A DNA stretch of 64,000 nucleotides from an uncultured Chloroflexota bacterium (GTDB lineage Bacteria; Chloroflexota; Dehalococcoidia; Lucifugimonadales; GCA-002694895), in the NCBI GenBank assembly GCA_913045935.1, contig CAJWSY010000001.1:1-64000 (forward strand). Direction: 5' to 3'. The stretch's first letter is position 1. Each line of letters starts with the position of its first letter. The position numbers and the translations under genes were made by a program. Shown here in pieces: positions 18,520 to 26,539 of this stretch. The notes below the pieces were generated by a model, which saw only the letters and a program-made list of their open reading frames with translations, was not told the DNA's origin and ran no database searches.

Positions 18520-19269
18520 ATGAATTATTTTAAAAATAAAACAATTATTGTTACTGGGGGGAGCCGTGGTATTGGAAAAACTATATGCCTTGAATTTGCC
18601 AAACTTGGTGCGAATATAATATTTAACTATGTAAGAAATCATGAAGAAGCAAAAAATACCAAACAAGAAATAACTCAATACAATGTCGATTGTGATTATA
18701 TAAAATGTAATTTAAACGAACCAAGTCAAATAAATAATTTTTTTAATACCATTAAATCCAAATATAAGTCTGTGGACTTTCTCGTAAATAATGCAGCCTC
18801 AGGTGTTAATAAAAAATCATATGAATTAGAAATTAAACATTGGGATTGGACATACAACATAAACGCAAAAGCGCCATGGTTATTATCAGTTGAATCTTCA
18901 GAGCTTATGAAAAATGGTGGTTCAATTGTAAATATATCTAGCTTAGGATCTAACAAAGTCCTACCAAACTATTTTTTAGTTGGAACCTCTAAAGCATCTC
19001 TAGAATCCATTACTAGATATCTTGCAGTAGAATTAGCTGATAAAAATATAAAAGTTAATACTATTTCAGCAGGTATAGTTGAAACAGATGCCCTTAAGAG
19101 TTTTCCTAATGAATCAGAAATGTTATCGGCCAAAGAAAAAAACCCCGCAGGTCGCTCAATTAGTACAAATGACATAGCAAATCTTGTGATTTTTTTATGT
19201 AGTGATAAATCTGATATGATAAGAGGTCAGACTATTGTATTAGATGGGGGATATAGCTTAATAAATTAA
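18520..19269 (+). CDS. fabL: Enoyl-ACP reductase III, FabL type
   Basis: This 249-aa SDR differs from FabG in its active site: Tyr-x6-Lys ('NYFLVGTSK') instead of Tyr-x3-Lys, the spacing of enoyl reductases. The stretches 'NNAASGV', 'HWDWTYNINAKA', 'TRYLAVELADKNIKVN' and 'DMIRGQTIVLDGGYSL' match what I recall of Bacillus subtilis FabL closely. It catalyses the last reduction of each elongation cycle. As the final gene of this cluster it completes reductase, dehydratase and enoyl reductase in one operon. FabL enzymes are triclosan-tolerant as a family. Confidence 0.85.
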   Translation: MNYFKNKTIIVTGGSRGIGKTICLEFAKLGANIIFNYVRNHEEAKNTKQEITQYNVDCDYIKCNLNEPSQINNFFNTIKSKYKSVDFLVNNAASGVNKKSYELEIKHWDWTYNINAKAPWLLSVESSELMKNGGSIVNISSLGSNKVLPNYFLVGTSKASLESITRYLAVELADKNIKVNTISAGIVETDALKSFPNESEMLSAKEKNPAGRSISTNDIANLVIFLCSDKSDMIRGQTIVLDGGYSLIN

Positions 19270-20216
19270 TTATTCGTATCATTTGCATTATGTATTACGA
19301 AATCTTCATTTTTTTCATTTAAAAATTTTTTCTTCATATATGCTAATTTATAAGCACCACTATGATATGTGTCAGATGAATGCGATGTGATTTTCCCAAT
19401 AATGGTATCTTCAAAAGTTATGTCTGGACCTAATGGTTTTAAAGCTTTAATTAGAACTAATTTATTCTGAACTTTCTCGTAACTCTCTAATCTAGTTATA
19501 ACTTCCTGTCCTACATAGCAACCTTTGTTGAAACTTATATATTTTTTTAGTCCAGCTTCAAGTGGATTATATTCTTCATTTATTTCTGATGGATATGCAG
19601 GAATATTATTTATAATCCTGTAATCATTAAAATTATTATCGTTCATCAATATAGAATCAAAGTTTTGAGTTTTAGCAAAATAAGAAACTAATTCTTGAAT
19701 ATTATCATGAGTGGAGTAAATCTCATAATGATTTTTATGGTAAAACTTTTTATTAATAATTAAAATTTTGGTTCTTCCTGCTGACAATGAATTAAATGCA
19801 ACATACATTGATTTTCCTTCCAAAAGTGACATATCTAAGTCAAAAGTTTTGTTAAACAATTCTATAGTATTATCACCAAAAATTACTAAGCTTGATTCAT
19901 AATCTTTTTGATCTAAAATAATTTCAATGTCCTCTCCGAAAGTATAAAAATCAATCCATTCTAATACAGCATTAAGTGAATTCTTTGAACATCCTAACAC
20001 GATATAGTCATCTAATCTTAAAACACTTAGCATATCAATCATTCTTCCTTTTGGGGAAGTTAAGATAGTATAGATATGTTCCATTGGTTTAATAACGCTT
20101 AAATCGTTCGTTGTGAGTCTATCTAATAAATCTAAAGCTTCATTACCTTTGATTTTCACAAATGACAAATTGCAAGGTTGGTGAAAATAAACTTTTTTTG
20201 ACGTGTCACTTTCCAT
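19266..20216 (-). CDS. ygfZ: YgfZ/GcvT-like folate-binding protein for iron-sulfur enzymes
   Basis: The signature 'KGCYVGQEVITRLES' in the C-terminal half is the YgfZ hallmark with its essential Cys. The N-terminal part has the aminomethyltransferase fold ('GNEALDLLDRLTTNDL'). These proteins use tetrahydrofolate to help maintain some Fe-S enzymes. I chose the ATG at 20216 (316 aa) rather than one at 20252, which would overlap the upstream gene by 31 nt. The Fe-S carrier gene immediately upstream supports a shared role. It is convergent with fabL (4-nt overlap). Confidence 0.88.
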   Translation of the reverse strand: MESDTSKKVYFHQPCNLSFVKIKGNEALDLLDRLTTNDLSVIKPMEHIYTILTSPKGRMIDMLSVLRLDDYIVLGCSKNSLNAVLEWIDFYTFGEDIEIILDQKDYESSLVIFGDNTIELFNKTFDLDMSLLEGKSMYVAFNSLSAGRTKILIINKKFYHKNHYEIYSTHDNIQELVSYFAKTQNFDSILMNDNNFNDYRIINNIPAYPSEINEEYNPLEAGLKKYISFNKGCYVGQEVITRLESYEKVQNKLVLIKALKPLGPDITFEDTIIGKITSHSSDTYHSGAYKLAYMKKKFLNEKNEDFVIHNANDTNN

Positions 20217-20221
20217 AATCT

Positions 20222-20590
20222 CTATACCGAAAACGATGTCCCACAACCACAAGTTGTTTTAGCATTAGGGTTGTTAAACACAAATCCTTTTCCATTTAAT
20301 CCACCTTGGTACTCAAGTGTTGTTCCCGCAAGGAAAATATATGACTTTTTATCAACATACAGCTCCAAGCCGTTTTCAGTTATAATTTTTTCATTTTCTT
20401 TTGCTTTGTCAGCCAACTCTAAAACGTAAGTTAATCCAGAGCAACCGCCACCTTTAACTGCAACTCTAAGGTTTGTATCATTTTTCCCCTCTACTTTACC
20501 AAATTCTTTAATATGCTTAACAGCATCTTGAGAAATTGTTATAGTTAATGAACCTGATTGGTCTCTTTGTGCAGAGGGTTTATTTAGCAT
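20222..20590 (-). CDS. erpA: A-type iron-sulfur carrier (ErpA/IscA/HesB family)
   Basis: The 122-aa protein has the three conserved cysteines: one in 'VKGGGCSGLTYVLEL' and two in 'TTCGCGTSF' at the C-terminus. Such proteins receive Fe-S clusters from a scaffold and deliver them to apoproteins. The subgroup (ErpA, IscA or SufA) cannot be separated by eye, so the symbol is approximate. The extra residues around position 55 ('ITENGLELYVDKKSYIFL') are normal for the family. It is co-oriented with ygfZ, 5 nt away. Confidence 0.88.
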   Translation of the reverse strand: MLNKPSAQRDQSGSLTITISQDAVKHIKEFGKVEGKNDTNLRVAVKGGGCSGLTYVLELADKAKENEKIITENGLELYVDKKSYIFLAGTTLEYQGGLNGKGFVFNNPNAKTTCGCGTSFSV

Positions 20591-20680
20591 AAAGTTTATT
20601 TTTTATAATTACTAACTTTTATATTATAAATTATATGTAAATTTATTTACATATGTATATTATAATGCACATAATATATT

Positions 20681-21029
20681 CAGGCGATTGGACAGCTGCT
20701 ATATATTTCTGATATGTAGAGGAAAGTCCGAGCACTAATGAGAAAAGTGCCAGTTAACGGCTGGTCAGGGTAACTTGAAGGAAAGTGCCACAGAAAAAAT
20801 ACCGCTATGAATTATCGTAGTAAGGGTGAAATGGCGAGGTAAGAGCTCACCGCTTTGTTGGTAACAACAAAGGCATGGTAAACCCCACTTAGTGAAAGGC
20901 CAGATAAAAGGAAATGGATTATCTCATATCCAAGTACTTTGGGTAGGCCGCTTGAGCTTAATGGCAACATTAAGCCTAGATAGATAGCTGTCAGTTTAAA
21001 ACTACAGAACTCGGCTTATAGATCGCCTG
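20681..21029 (+). ncRNA. rnpB: RNase P RNA, bacterial type A-like
   Basis: The ends pair perfectly as helix P1: CAGGCGAT (20681-20688) with ATCGCCTG (21022-21029). The universal core is visible as GAGGAAAGTCCGAGC near 20719, GGGTGAAATGGCGAGGTAAGAGCTCACCG near 20824, and ACAGAACTCGGCTTAT near 21004, the P4 partner. RNase P trims the 5' ends of tRNA precursors. A TATAAT at 20661-20666 lies at promoter distance upstream. The protein partner RnpA is at 56376-56720. Confidence 0.95.
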
Positions 21030-21036
21030 AAAATAT

Positions 21037-21885
21037 TTATTCAAATTCTAATTTTATTTTTGTATTTTGAGCTTGATGAATAAGCGCACCGGAAGATATT
21101 CCATCAACACCTTTAATTAAATAACCAGGCAAGTTATCTATTGTTACTCCACCTGAAATCTCTATAAAAATATTTTTATTTACATTTCTTATTATTTGAA
21201 CGCATTCTTGAGCATATGCAGGAGACATATTATCTAACAATACTGCATCGATGTTATATTCTAATAATTTAGTTAATTGCTCTTTTTGATCCACTTCAAC
21301 TTGAATTGGATGTTCCATATTATAATTTTGGATAATTTTATAGAAATCGTCAGAAGAGGCAACCCAATGATTATCTTTAATTAACAAACCTTCTGATAAA
21401 TTCAATCTATGATTATAACCCCCTCCTACAGTAACTGCATATTTTTCAAATAATCTTAACCCTGGAGTAGTTTTACGTGTATCAAGAATCTTAATTCCAC
21501 TATCTTTTGTTATATCTGCATATTTTCTAGTTAAAGTAGAAATCCCTATTAATCTTTGGAGTAAATTTAATAAAATTCTTTCATATCTCAATAAACTTTT
21601 AGCATTCCCTTTTATAATAGCTATTTTTTGACCTTTAGTTAATTCGTCTCCATCTTCGCAAAGCATAGTTGTCTCAAAATGGTTCAGAGCTTTTATAATT
21701 GGTTTTCCGCAAAAAATTGCTGAATCTTCACAAACTAAATATGATACAGCTGTTTTTGTATCATCTACAGTTAAATCTGAAGTTGGATCTCCTTGTGGTG
21801 AATCTTCAATTAAAAACTCATCAAATTTTTCTTTTATATAATCAGGTGACAATGATGTTATTTGTTCGTATAAAGGATTATTCAT
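21037..21885 (-). CDS. nadC: Nicotinate-nucleotide pyrophosphorylase (quinolinate phosphoribosyltransferase)
   Basis: The 282-aa enzyme converts quinolinate and PRPP to nicotinate mononucleotide. Motifs: 'EDSPQGDPTSDLT' at the N-terminus, the basic active-site stretch 'ILDTRKTTPGLRLFEKYAV' with 'GGGYNHRLNLSEGLLIKDNH', then 'VEVDQKEQL', 'DAVLLDNM' and 'EISGGVTIDNL' of the barrel. Full family length. It converges with rnpB with 7 bp between them. nadA and nadB are not in this window. Confidence 0.94.
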   Translation of the reverse strand: MNNPLYEQITSLSPDYIKEKFDEFLIEDSPQGDPTSDLTVDDTKTAVSYLVCEDSAIFCGKPIIKALNHFETTMLCEDGDELTKGQKIAIIKGNAKSLLRYERILLNLLQRLIGISTLTRKYADITKDSGIKILDTRKTTPGLRLFEKYAVTVGGGYNHRLNLSEGLLIKDNHWVASSDDFYKIIQNYNMEHPIQVEVDQKEQLTKLLEYNIDAVLLDNMSPAYAQECVQIIRNVNKNIFIEISGGVTIDNLPGYLIKGVDGISSGALIHQAQNTKIKLEFE

Positions 21886-21930
21886 AATTACTATAATAAA
21901 ATTTTACAGAGATAATATAATATTTACTCA

Positions 21931-22599
21931 TTGAATAAAATACAAATAAAGCAAAACAAAAAATTTGGATTAGCATCAAAATCACCTCGAAGAATTGAGT
22001 TGAGTAAAATGCTAGGGTTATCTTTTGAAATTTTGAACTCATCTGACGCTGAGCCCAAACCTGTATTAAATGAATCTCCTGTAGACTACGTAATAAGAGC
22101 AAGTGAATTTAAGGTTAAAAACAACGATAACATTCTTAATGAATTCGTAATTGCTTCAGATACAATTGTGTCATTAGAGAAAGAAATTTTGGGAAAACCA
22201 ATAAATAAGAAAATTGCTATTGATATGATTACAAAACTAAATAATAAAACTCATTTTGTAATAACAGCTATATCAGTATTAAATACTAATAACAAATCTA
22301 TTACGAGCCTAGTGAAAAAAAGTAAAGTAAAATTTAAAAATTGGAACAATTCTCAAATTTACAAATATATAGAAAATAATGACATTTTAGACAAAGCCGG
22401 AGCATACGCTATACAAGATAACAATAATTCTCCTGTAGAGGATTACACTGGTTGTAAATTAAATATTGTCGGACTTCCTGTCTGTAATCTCATTGAATTA
22501 TTAATATCAAATCAAGTAATTGAAAAAACAAATCTGCCTAAAAACAATATTTGCAAATTAATTGAATCATGGCAGGAGCGAGAGGGCTCGAACCCCTGA
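21931..22599 (+). CDS. maf: Maf-like nucleoside triphosphate pyrophosphatase
   Basis: The 222-aa protein begins with the Maf motif 'LASKSPRRIELSKMLGL' and has 'VIASDTIVSLEKEILGKP' and 'DKAGAYAIQD', with the conserved acidic and Lys residues. Maf proteins hydrolyse dTTP/UTP or modified nucleotides and have been tied to division arrest. The C-terminus is about 20 residues longer than usual, and its last 30 bp run antisense through the 3' part of tRNA-Trp, so the final 'EREGSNP' is encoded on the tRNA complement. I see no earlier stop. Confidence 0.88.
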   Translation: MNKIQIKQNKKFGLASKSPRRIELSKMLGLSFEILNSSDAEPKPVLNESPVDYVIRASEFKVKNNDNILNEFVIASDTIVSLEKEILGKPINKKIAIDMITKLNNKTHFVITAISVLNTNNKSITSLVKKSKVKFKNWNNSQIYKYIENNDILDKAGAYAIQDNNNSPVEDYTGCKLNIVGLPVCNLIELLISNQVIEKTNLPKNNICKLIESWQEREGSNP

Positions 22600-22645
22600 C
22601 CCTTGGTTTTGGAGACCAATGCTCTACCAACTGAGCTACGCTCCT
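22570..22645 (-). tRNA. trpT: tRNA-Trp (anticodon CCA)
   Basis: A 76-nt cloverleaf reads on the minus strand: acceptor AGGAGCG/CGCTCCT, D-arm GCTCAGTTGGTAGAGC, anticodon stem TTGGT/ACCAA enclosing CTCCAAA, so the anticodon is CCA (Trp), and T-arm AGGGGTTCGAGCCCT. The 3' CCA is encoded (complement of 22570-22572) after a G discriminator. The 3' third overlaps the end of maf in antisense. Confidence 0.95.
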
Positions 22646-22689
22646 TCGTCCTTAATAGATCAAGAATATTAATTAGAATACTTTGTGAT

Positions 22690-22713
22690 ATTCCCACTAT
22701 AATTCCCACTATA
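22690..22713. repeat. Two tandem copies of a 12-bp unit
   Basis: ATTCCCACTATA occurs twice back to back, about 45 bp upstream of tRNA-Trp. On the minus strand each copy gives TATAGT, a -10-like hexamer, so the pair might act as alternative promoter elements for the tRNA. The rest of 22646-22864 shows only AT-rich sequence and the likely fur promoter (TATAAT at about 22853). Confidence 0.6.
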
Positions 22714-22864
22714 AAGTTCAAATACTGCCATGATTTACTATTTGAAAGAATATTCTAGCATATCCTGTAACTGTAGCCGATTGGCTTTAAGGGTTATTAT
22801 TTATTTATATGTGATATCTTCAGAGACTAAAAGGTGTGAATATTAGATAAGGTATAATTTAATA

Positions 22865-23278
22865 ATGGAATTGCTAAAACATTTAAAACAAAACGGATAT
22901 AGAATCACAGAATCTAGAAAAATGATATGTGAAGTATTAGAAAAAAATGTTCATTTTCATTTCAGTGTCAACGAATTATATAAATTAATTAATTCTGAAT
23001 CGACATCAATAGTTGATAAAACTACTATTTACAGAACCCTTGATGCGCTAGAAGAATTAGGATTATTAACACATTCTCATGTTCCACATAAATCTGCCAT
23101 CTATTTTATAAATGATAAAAATCAAAACGTACATTTAATATGTGAAAAATGTGACAAAATCATTGATCTTCCAAATAATTCAATTAATTCTATAAATTCA
23201 ATATTAAAAAATGAAACTCATTTCGAATCTATAAATAATAATTATGTTTTTGTTGGGACATGTATTAAATGCAAATAG
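22865..23278 (+). CDS. Fur-family metal-responsive repressor, probably nickel-type (Nur)
   Basis: The 137-aa protein has the Fur winged helix ('RITESRKMICEVLEKN', 'DKTTIYRTLDALEELGLLTH') and a metal-binding C-terminal domain with two C-x2-C pairs ('CEKCDKI' and 'CIKCK') for structural zinc. His residues lie in 'HFHFSVNELY' and 'HSHVPHKSAIYF'. Fur, Zur and Nur cannot be told apart from motifs alone. The next gene is a nickel/cobalt permease, and the palindrome directly after the stop matches the Nur box, so nickel sensing is the best guess. Confidence 0.85.
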   Translation: MELLKHLKQNGYRITESRKMICEVLEKNVHFHFSVNELYKLINSESTSIVDKTTIYRTLDALEELGLLTHSHVPHKSAIYFINDKNQNVHLICEKCDKIIDLPNNSINSINSILKNETHFESINNNYVFVGTCIKCK

Positions 23279-23301
23279 TTATTGCACATCAATTGCAATA
23301 A
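23279..23301. promoter_or_regulatory. Nur-box-like palindromic operator
   Basis: An 8-bp inverted repeat TTATTGCA ... TGCAATAA with a 7-nt centre lies between the Fur-family gene and the nickel transporter. It contains TTGCAC-N5-TTGCAA, one base from the tTGCaa-N5-ttGCAA operator described for Streptomyces Nur. It sits about 45 bp before the transporter start, near an AT-rich likely promoter, a position suited to repression. Confidence 0.55.
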
Positions 23302-23347
23302 GGCCCTGATTTTAATATAATCAAAATATAATTTTCAAATTTATAAA

Positions 23348-24151
23348 ATGTTAGATATATTAAATTTTCAAATAGTTAACTTTTCTAATTTAGAGGAAAC
23401 ACTGCCAGATTCAAAATGGATTACAATGTTTGTTCTTGGACTAGCTATGGGATTAAGGCATGCTACAGATGCCGACCATGTCGTAGCAGTATCTACAATT
23501 GTTTCAAAATCAAAAAATATATGGAGAGGTTTTTGGATTGGATCTTCATGGGGATTGGGGCACACTATCCCGCTATTTATTCTTGGTTTTATTATTCTTA
23601 ATCTTAGAGATTTAATGAATAATTATGAGAGTATATCTCACTACTTTGAGTTTATTGTAGCATTAATGTTAGTAATTTTAGGAATTCAAGCATTAGTAAT
23701 ATCTCTAAAAAACAAAGACTTAGTAGGTTTATTATTTAGCAGAGCATACAATTTTTTAAATTTACCTAAATTTAAAATTCATGATGACAATGAGCATGAT
23801 ATAGAAAGTGAAAAACATTCTAAATTCAAATTCCATAAACCTCACTTTAGGGTTAAATCATTTTCAATAGGAATAATACATAGCTTAGCTGGAAGTGCTG
23901 CAGTGATGCTGATGTTACTACCTTCAATTAACAATGTTTTTAAAGGTTTGTTATTCATATCATTATTTGGTCTTGGAACGATCATATCGATGTCATTGAT
24001 GACATTTCTTCTTTCTCTTCCATTTGCATTAGGTAATAATAATAAATTTTTAGTAAATGGATTAAATGCCGTTGCAGGGATATTAAGTATATTACTTGGC
24101 ATATTACTTGGCTCAGATATTATGCTTGGTACAGAATTTATTTGGTACTAA
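23348..24151 (+). CDS. NicO/HupE-UreH-like nickel or cobalt transporter
   Basis: This 267-aa membrane protein has about six to seven hydrophobic segments and the metal-binding motif H-x4-D-H in 'GLRHATDADHVVAVSTI', shared by nickel/cobalt permeases. A cytoplasmic or extracellular loop around residue 140-160 is rich in His and acids ('HDDNEHDIESEKHSK'), a plausible metal-collecting loop. 'HSLAGSAAVMLMLLP' echoes the UreH-like subgroup. It follows the Fur-family gene and the Nur-like box, so uptake is probably repressed by the metal. Nickel versus cobalt is not resolvable. Confidence 0.8.
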   Translation: MLDILNFQIVNFSNLEETLPDSKWITMFVLGLAMGLRHATDADHVVAVSTIVSKSKNIWRGFWIGSSWGLGHTIPLFILGFIILNLRDLMNNYESISHYFEFIVALMLVILGIQALVISLKNKDLVGLLFSRAYNFLNLPKFKIHDDNEHDIESEKHSKFKFHKPHFRVKSFSIGIIHSLAGSAAVMLMLLPSINNVFKGLLFISLFGLGTIISMSLMTFLLSLPFALGNNNKFLVNGLNAVAGILSILLGILLGSDIMLGTEFIWY

Positions 24152-24154
24152 TAT

Positions 24155-24547
24155 TCATTTCAAATTTTCATCTACTTCGACTTGGTATGATTCAACCAAA
24201 CTATTAGTTTCATTTGCCATTCCCACCACTGCGATTAGTTCTTTAAGCATTTCATCATCCATACCTTTCAATTTAGCTGACTTTATATGTGACCTTATAC
24301 AATATTCACAACTGTTTGTCATTGACACAGCAATATAAATCATCTCTTTAAATAATGAACTTAGATGCCCTTCTTGCATAACTTGTTGTAAAGAATTCCA
24401 TGTTCGTTCTAAAGTATTGGGATCGTTTGCAATCGTTTTCCAAAAATTAGGAACTTTATCTATTTTTCTTATTACTTTTATCTCATTAAATATTTTTTTT
24501 ACCTTCGAATTTTTTGTATTTTCAGATATAGGTTTTAAAATAGTCAT
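24155..24547 (-). CDS. AhpD/carboxymuconolactone decarboxylase-like protein
   Basis: The 130-aa product has the AhpD core 'LSSLFKEMIYIAVSMTNSCEYCIRSHIKSAKLKGMD' with the redox C-E-Y-C and following His of the E-x11-C-x2-C-x3-H pattern. Family members act as peroxidase partners or disulfide reductants. I chose the ATG at 24547 because GGAGAAAAAGTA precedes it; the frame is open further upstream. It converges with the nickel transporter (3 bp apart). Confidence 0.85.
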   Translation of the reverse strand: MTILKPISENTKNSKVKKIFNEIKVIRKIDKVPNFWKTIANDPNTLERTWNSLQQVMQEGHLSSLFKEMIYIAVSMTNSCEYCIRSHIKSAKLKGMDDEMLKELIAVVGMANETNSLVESYQVEVDENLK

Positions 24548-24610
24548 TACTTTTTCTCCATTTAATATATATGTATGATAATAATACATTAAATATATAA
24601 TGCGAAAAAT

Positions 24611-25441
24611 ATGTCCAAAGATTATGACAACTCATCTATAAATGAATTGATTGACGAATTTGTAATACAAGAAATAAATTTTAAAGATGTAATAAACAAT
24701 AATAAATCTGAAATAGAGAAATTAATAATTGAATGCTCAAATAGGATACAAAACAAAAATAAAATATTTTTAATTGGTTCAGGGACAAGCGGCAGATTAG
24801 GAATGATAGAATCATCAGAAGTTTATCCTACTTTTGGTGACAATTCATTCACAGGCATTATTGCAGGTGGAATCGATGCAATGACTCACTCTGTTGAAGG
24901 TTCAGAGGATTCGTTAACAGATGGAATAAATCAACTAAATACACACGGCTTAAGATCTGACGATCTTGTTATAGGAATTAGTGCTAGTGGAACAACGCCA
25001 TTTACAATAGCAGCTTTAAATAATAGTAAAAACAAAAAAATCAAAACTTGTTTGATATCTAATCAATCACAAAATAATTATGATATAAACATTCAACTTG
25101 GGGTCATATACGAAAAAATCTTAGGTTCAACAAGAATGTTATCTGGTACTTTAACCAAGCAATTACTAAATCTAGTTACAACTATTTCAATGATCAAATC
25201 TGGAAAAACTTATAAAAATTACATGGTCAATGTAAAACCTCTAAATAAAAAATTAATTAAAAGATCAATTGATATAATTAGTAAAATAACAGTTACTGAC
25301 ACAAAATTTGCCACAACACTTTTTGAAAAATCAAATTATAAAATCAAACATGCAATAGTAATGCATATTAAAAACATTGACTACAAAGATGCTGATCAAT
25401 TACTTGAAGCTAACCAGGGATTTTTATATAAAATTATATAG
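24611..25441 (+). CDS. murQ: N-acetylmuramic acid 6-phosphate etherase
   Basis: This 276-aa SIS-domain enzyme cleaves the lactyl ether of MurNAc-6-P to give GlcNAc-6-P and lactate. Motifs: 'FLIGSGTSGRLGMIESSE' (SIS sugar phosphate site, catalytic Glu), 'HSVEGSEDS', 'IGISASGTTPF' and 'GSTRMLSGTLTKQLLN'. It is about 20 residues shorter than E. coli MurQ at the C-terminus. It is followed 2 nt later by anmK, so the two consecutive recycling steps are encoded together. Confidence 0.92.
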   Translation: MSKDYDNSSINELIDEFVIQEINFKDVINNNKSEIEKLIIECSNRIQNKNKIFLIGSGTSGRLGMIESSEVYPTFGDNSFTGIIAGGIDAMTHSVEGSEDSLTDGINQLNTHGLRSDDLVIGISASGTTPFTIAALNNSKNKKIKTCLISNQSQNNYDINIQLGVIYEKILGSTRMLSGTLTKQLLNLVTTISMIKSGKTYKNYMVNVKPLNKKLIKRSIDIISKITVTDTKFATTLFEKSNYKIKHAIVMHIKNIDYKDADQLLEANQGFLYKII

Positions 25442-25443
25442 AT

Positions 25444-26538
25444 ATGAATAAAATTAATATAATTGGATTAATGACAGGAACGTCATGTGATGGCATGGAC
25501 TTATGTTTGATTCAATGCAACTTATCAAATGGAATACCTGTTGCGAAAATAGTTAAAACCCAATATGTAGAATATTCTGAAAAATTTAGTAAATCTTTAT
25601 TACAAATAAACTCATCATCAATTGATAATATAGCACAATATCATATGAGTTTAGGAAAATTATGGGCTACTGAAATTAATAATTGGGTGGTAAAAAATAA
25701 ATTTAAAATAGATATGATAGGGATTCACGGGCAGACTATTTATCACAAAGGAAAAAATGCAAGTATCCAAATAGGTGAGCCATTATACATATCAAAAAAA
25801 CTTAAAGTTCCTGTAATTCATAATTTTAGAACAAAAGACATTATTAACCATGGTCAAGGAGCTCCATTAATGCCAATTGTAGATAATTGGATTTTTAATG
25901 ATTTGAAAGAAAATGTTATCACCCTAAATATCGGGGGCATATCAAATATTACTATTATAAATAAAGATAAAAAAATTTCGGGTTTCGATACAGGCCCTGG
26001 AATGTCTTTGTCAGATCTTTATTGTTTACGTTTTTTATCTCAAAAATATGATGTGAATGGCACAATGGCGCTAAATGGAAATATTGATATTAATCTGGTA
26101 AATAAATGGATACATGATGAAAAATTCATATTAGACTCTCCTCCAAAAAGTGCAGACAAATCACTTTTTGGAGAAGAGTGGTTAGATAAAAATATAAATA
26201 ATTTTGATTCACATGAAAATAACTTAGCAAATTTAGCTTATTTCACTTCATTAAGTATATCTTTAAATGTGAAAGCAAATGATAAAAGTAAAAATACATC
26301 CATTTATGTTTCAGGAGGAGGTATAAAAAATAAAGCAATTATGACTAATCTTTCTGAACTACTTCCAAAATTCAAAATATTGTCTATAGCAAAAAAAGGA
26401 ATAGATCCAAAATATAAAGAAGCGTATGCTTTTGCGATGTTGGCAGCATCTAATTATTTCAAAATAAAAGTAGATACAAGGCATATCACCGGAGCAAAAG
26501 ATCCATATATAATTGGAGAAAAAGTATTATGGAGTTAA
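25444..26538 (+). CDS. anmK: Anhydro-N-acetylmuramic acid kinase
   Basis: The 364-aa ASKHA-fold kinase hydrolyses and phosphorylates 1,6-anhydroMurNAc to MurNAc-6-P, the substrate of MurQ. 'GLMTGTSCDGMDLCLIQ' is the ATP/phosphate motif, 'GIHGQTIYH' and 'GFDTGPGMSLSD' (catalytic Asp) follow, with 'VSGGGIKNKAIM' at the adenosine site. The length is typical. With murQ it indicates recovery of peptidoglycan sugars, either its own or scavenged. Confidence 0.93.
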   Translation: MNKINIIGLMTGTSCDGMDLCLIQCNLSNGIPVAKIVKTQYVEYSEKFSKSLLQINSSSIDNIAQYHMSLGKLWATEINNWVVKNKFKIDMIGIHGQTIYHKGKNASIQIGEPLYISKKLKVPVIHNFRTKDIINHGQGAPLMPIVDNWIFNDLKENVITLNIGGISNITIINKDKKISGFDTGPGMSLSDLYCLRFLSQKYDVNGTMALNGNIDINLVNKWIHDEKFILDSPPKSADKSLFGEEWLDKNINNFDSHENNLANLAYFTSLSISLNVKANDKSKNTSIYVSGGGIKNKAIMTNLSELLPKFKILSIAKKGIDPKYKEAYAFAMLAASNYFKIKVDTRHITGAKDPYIIGEKVLWS

Positions 26539-26539
26539 T

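Noticed and set aside
18520-19269. Second fabG paralogue
   Set aside because: The Tyr-x6-Lys spacing and several conserved stretches fit FabL enoyl reductase rather than FabG.
26513-26539. ATG start for the rluB-like gene at 26513
   Set aside because: It overlaps anmK by 26 nt and lacks a ribosome site. The TTG at 26540 has GGAG at ideal spacing and begins at the S4 domain.
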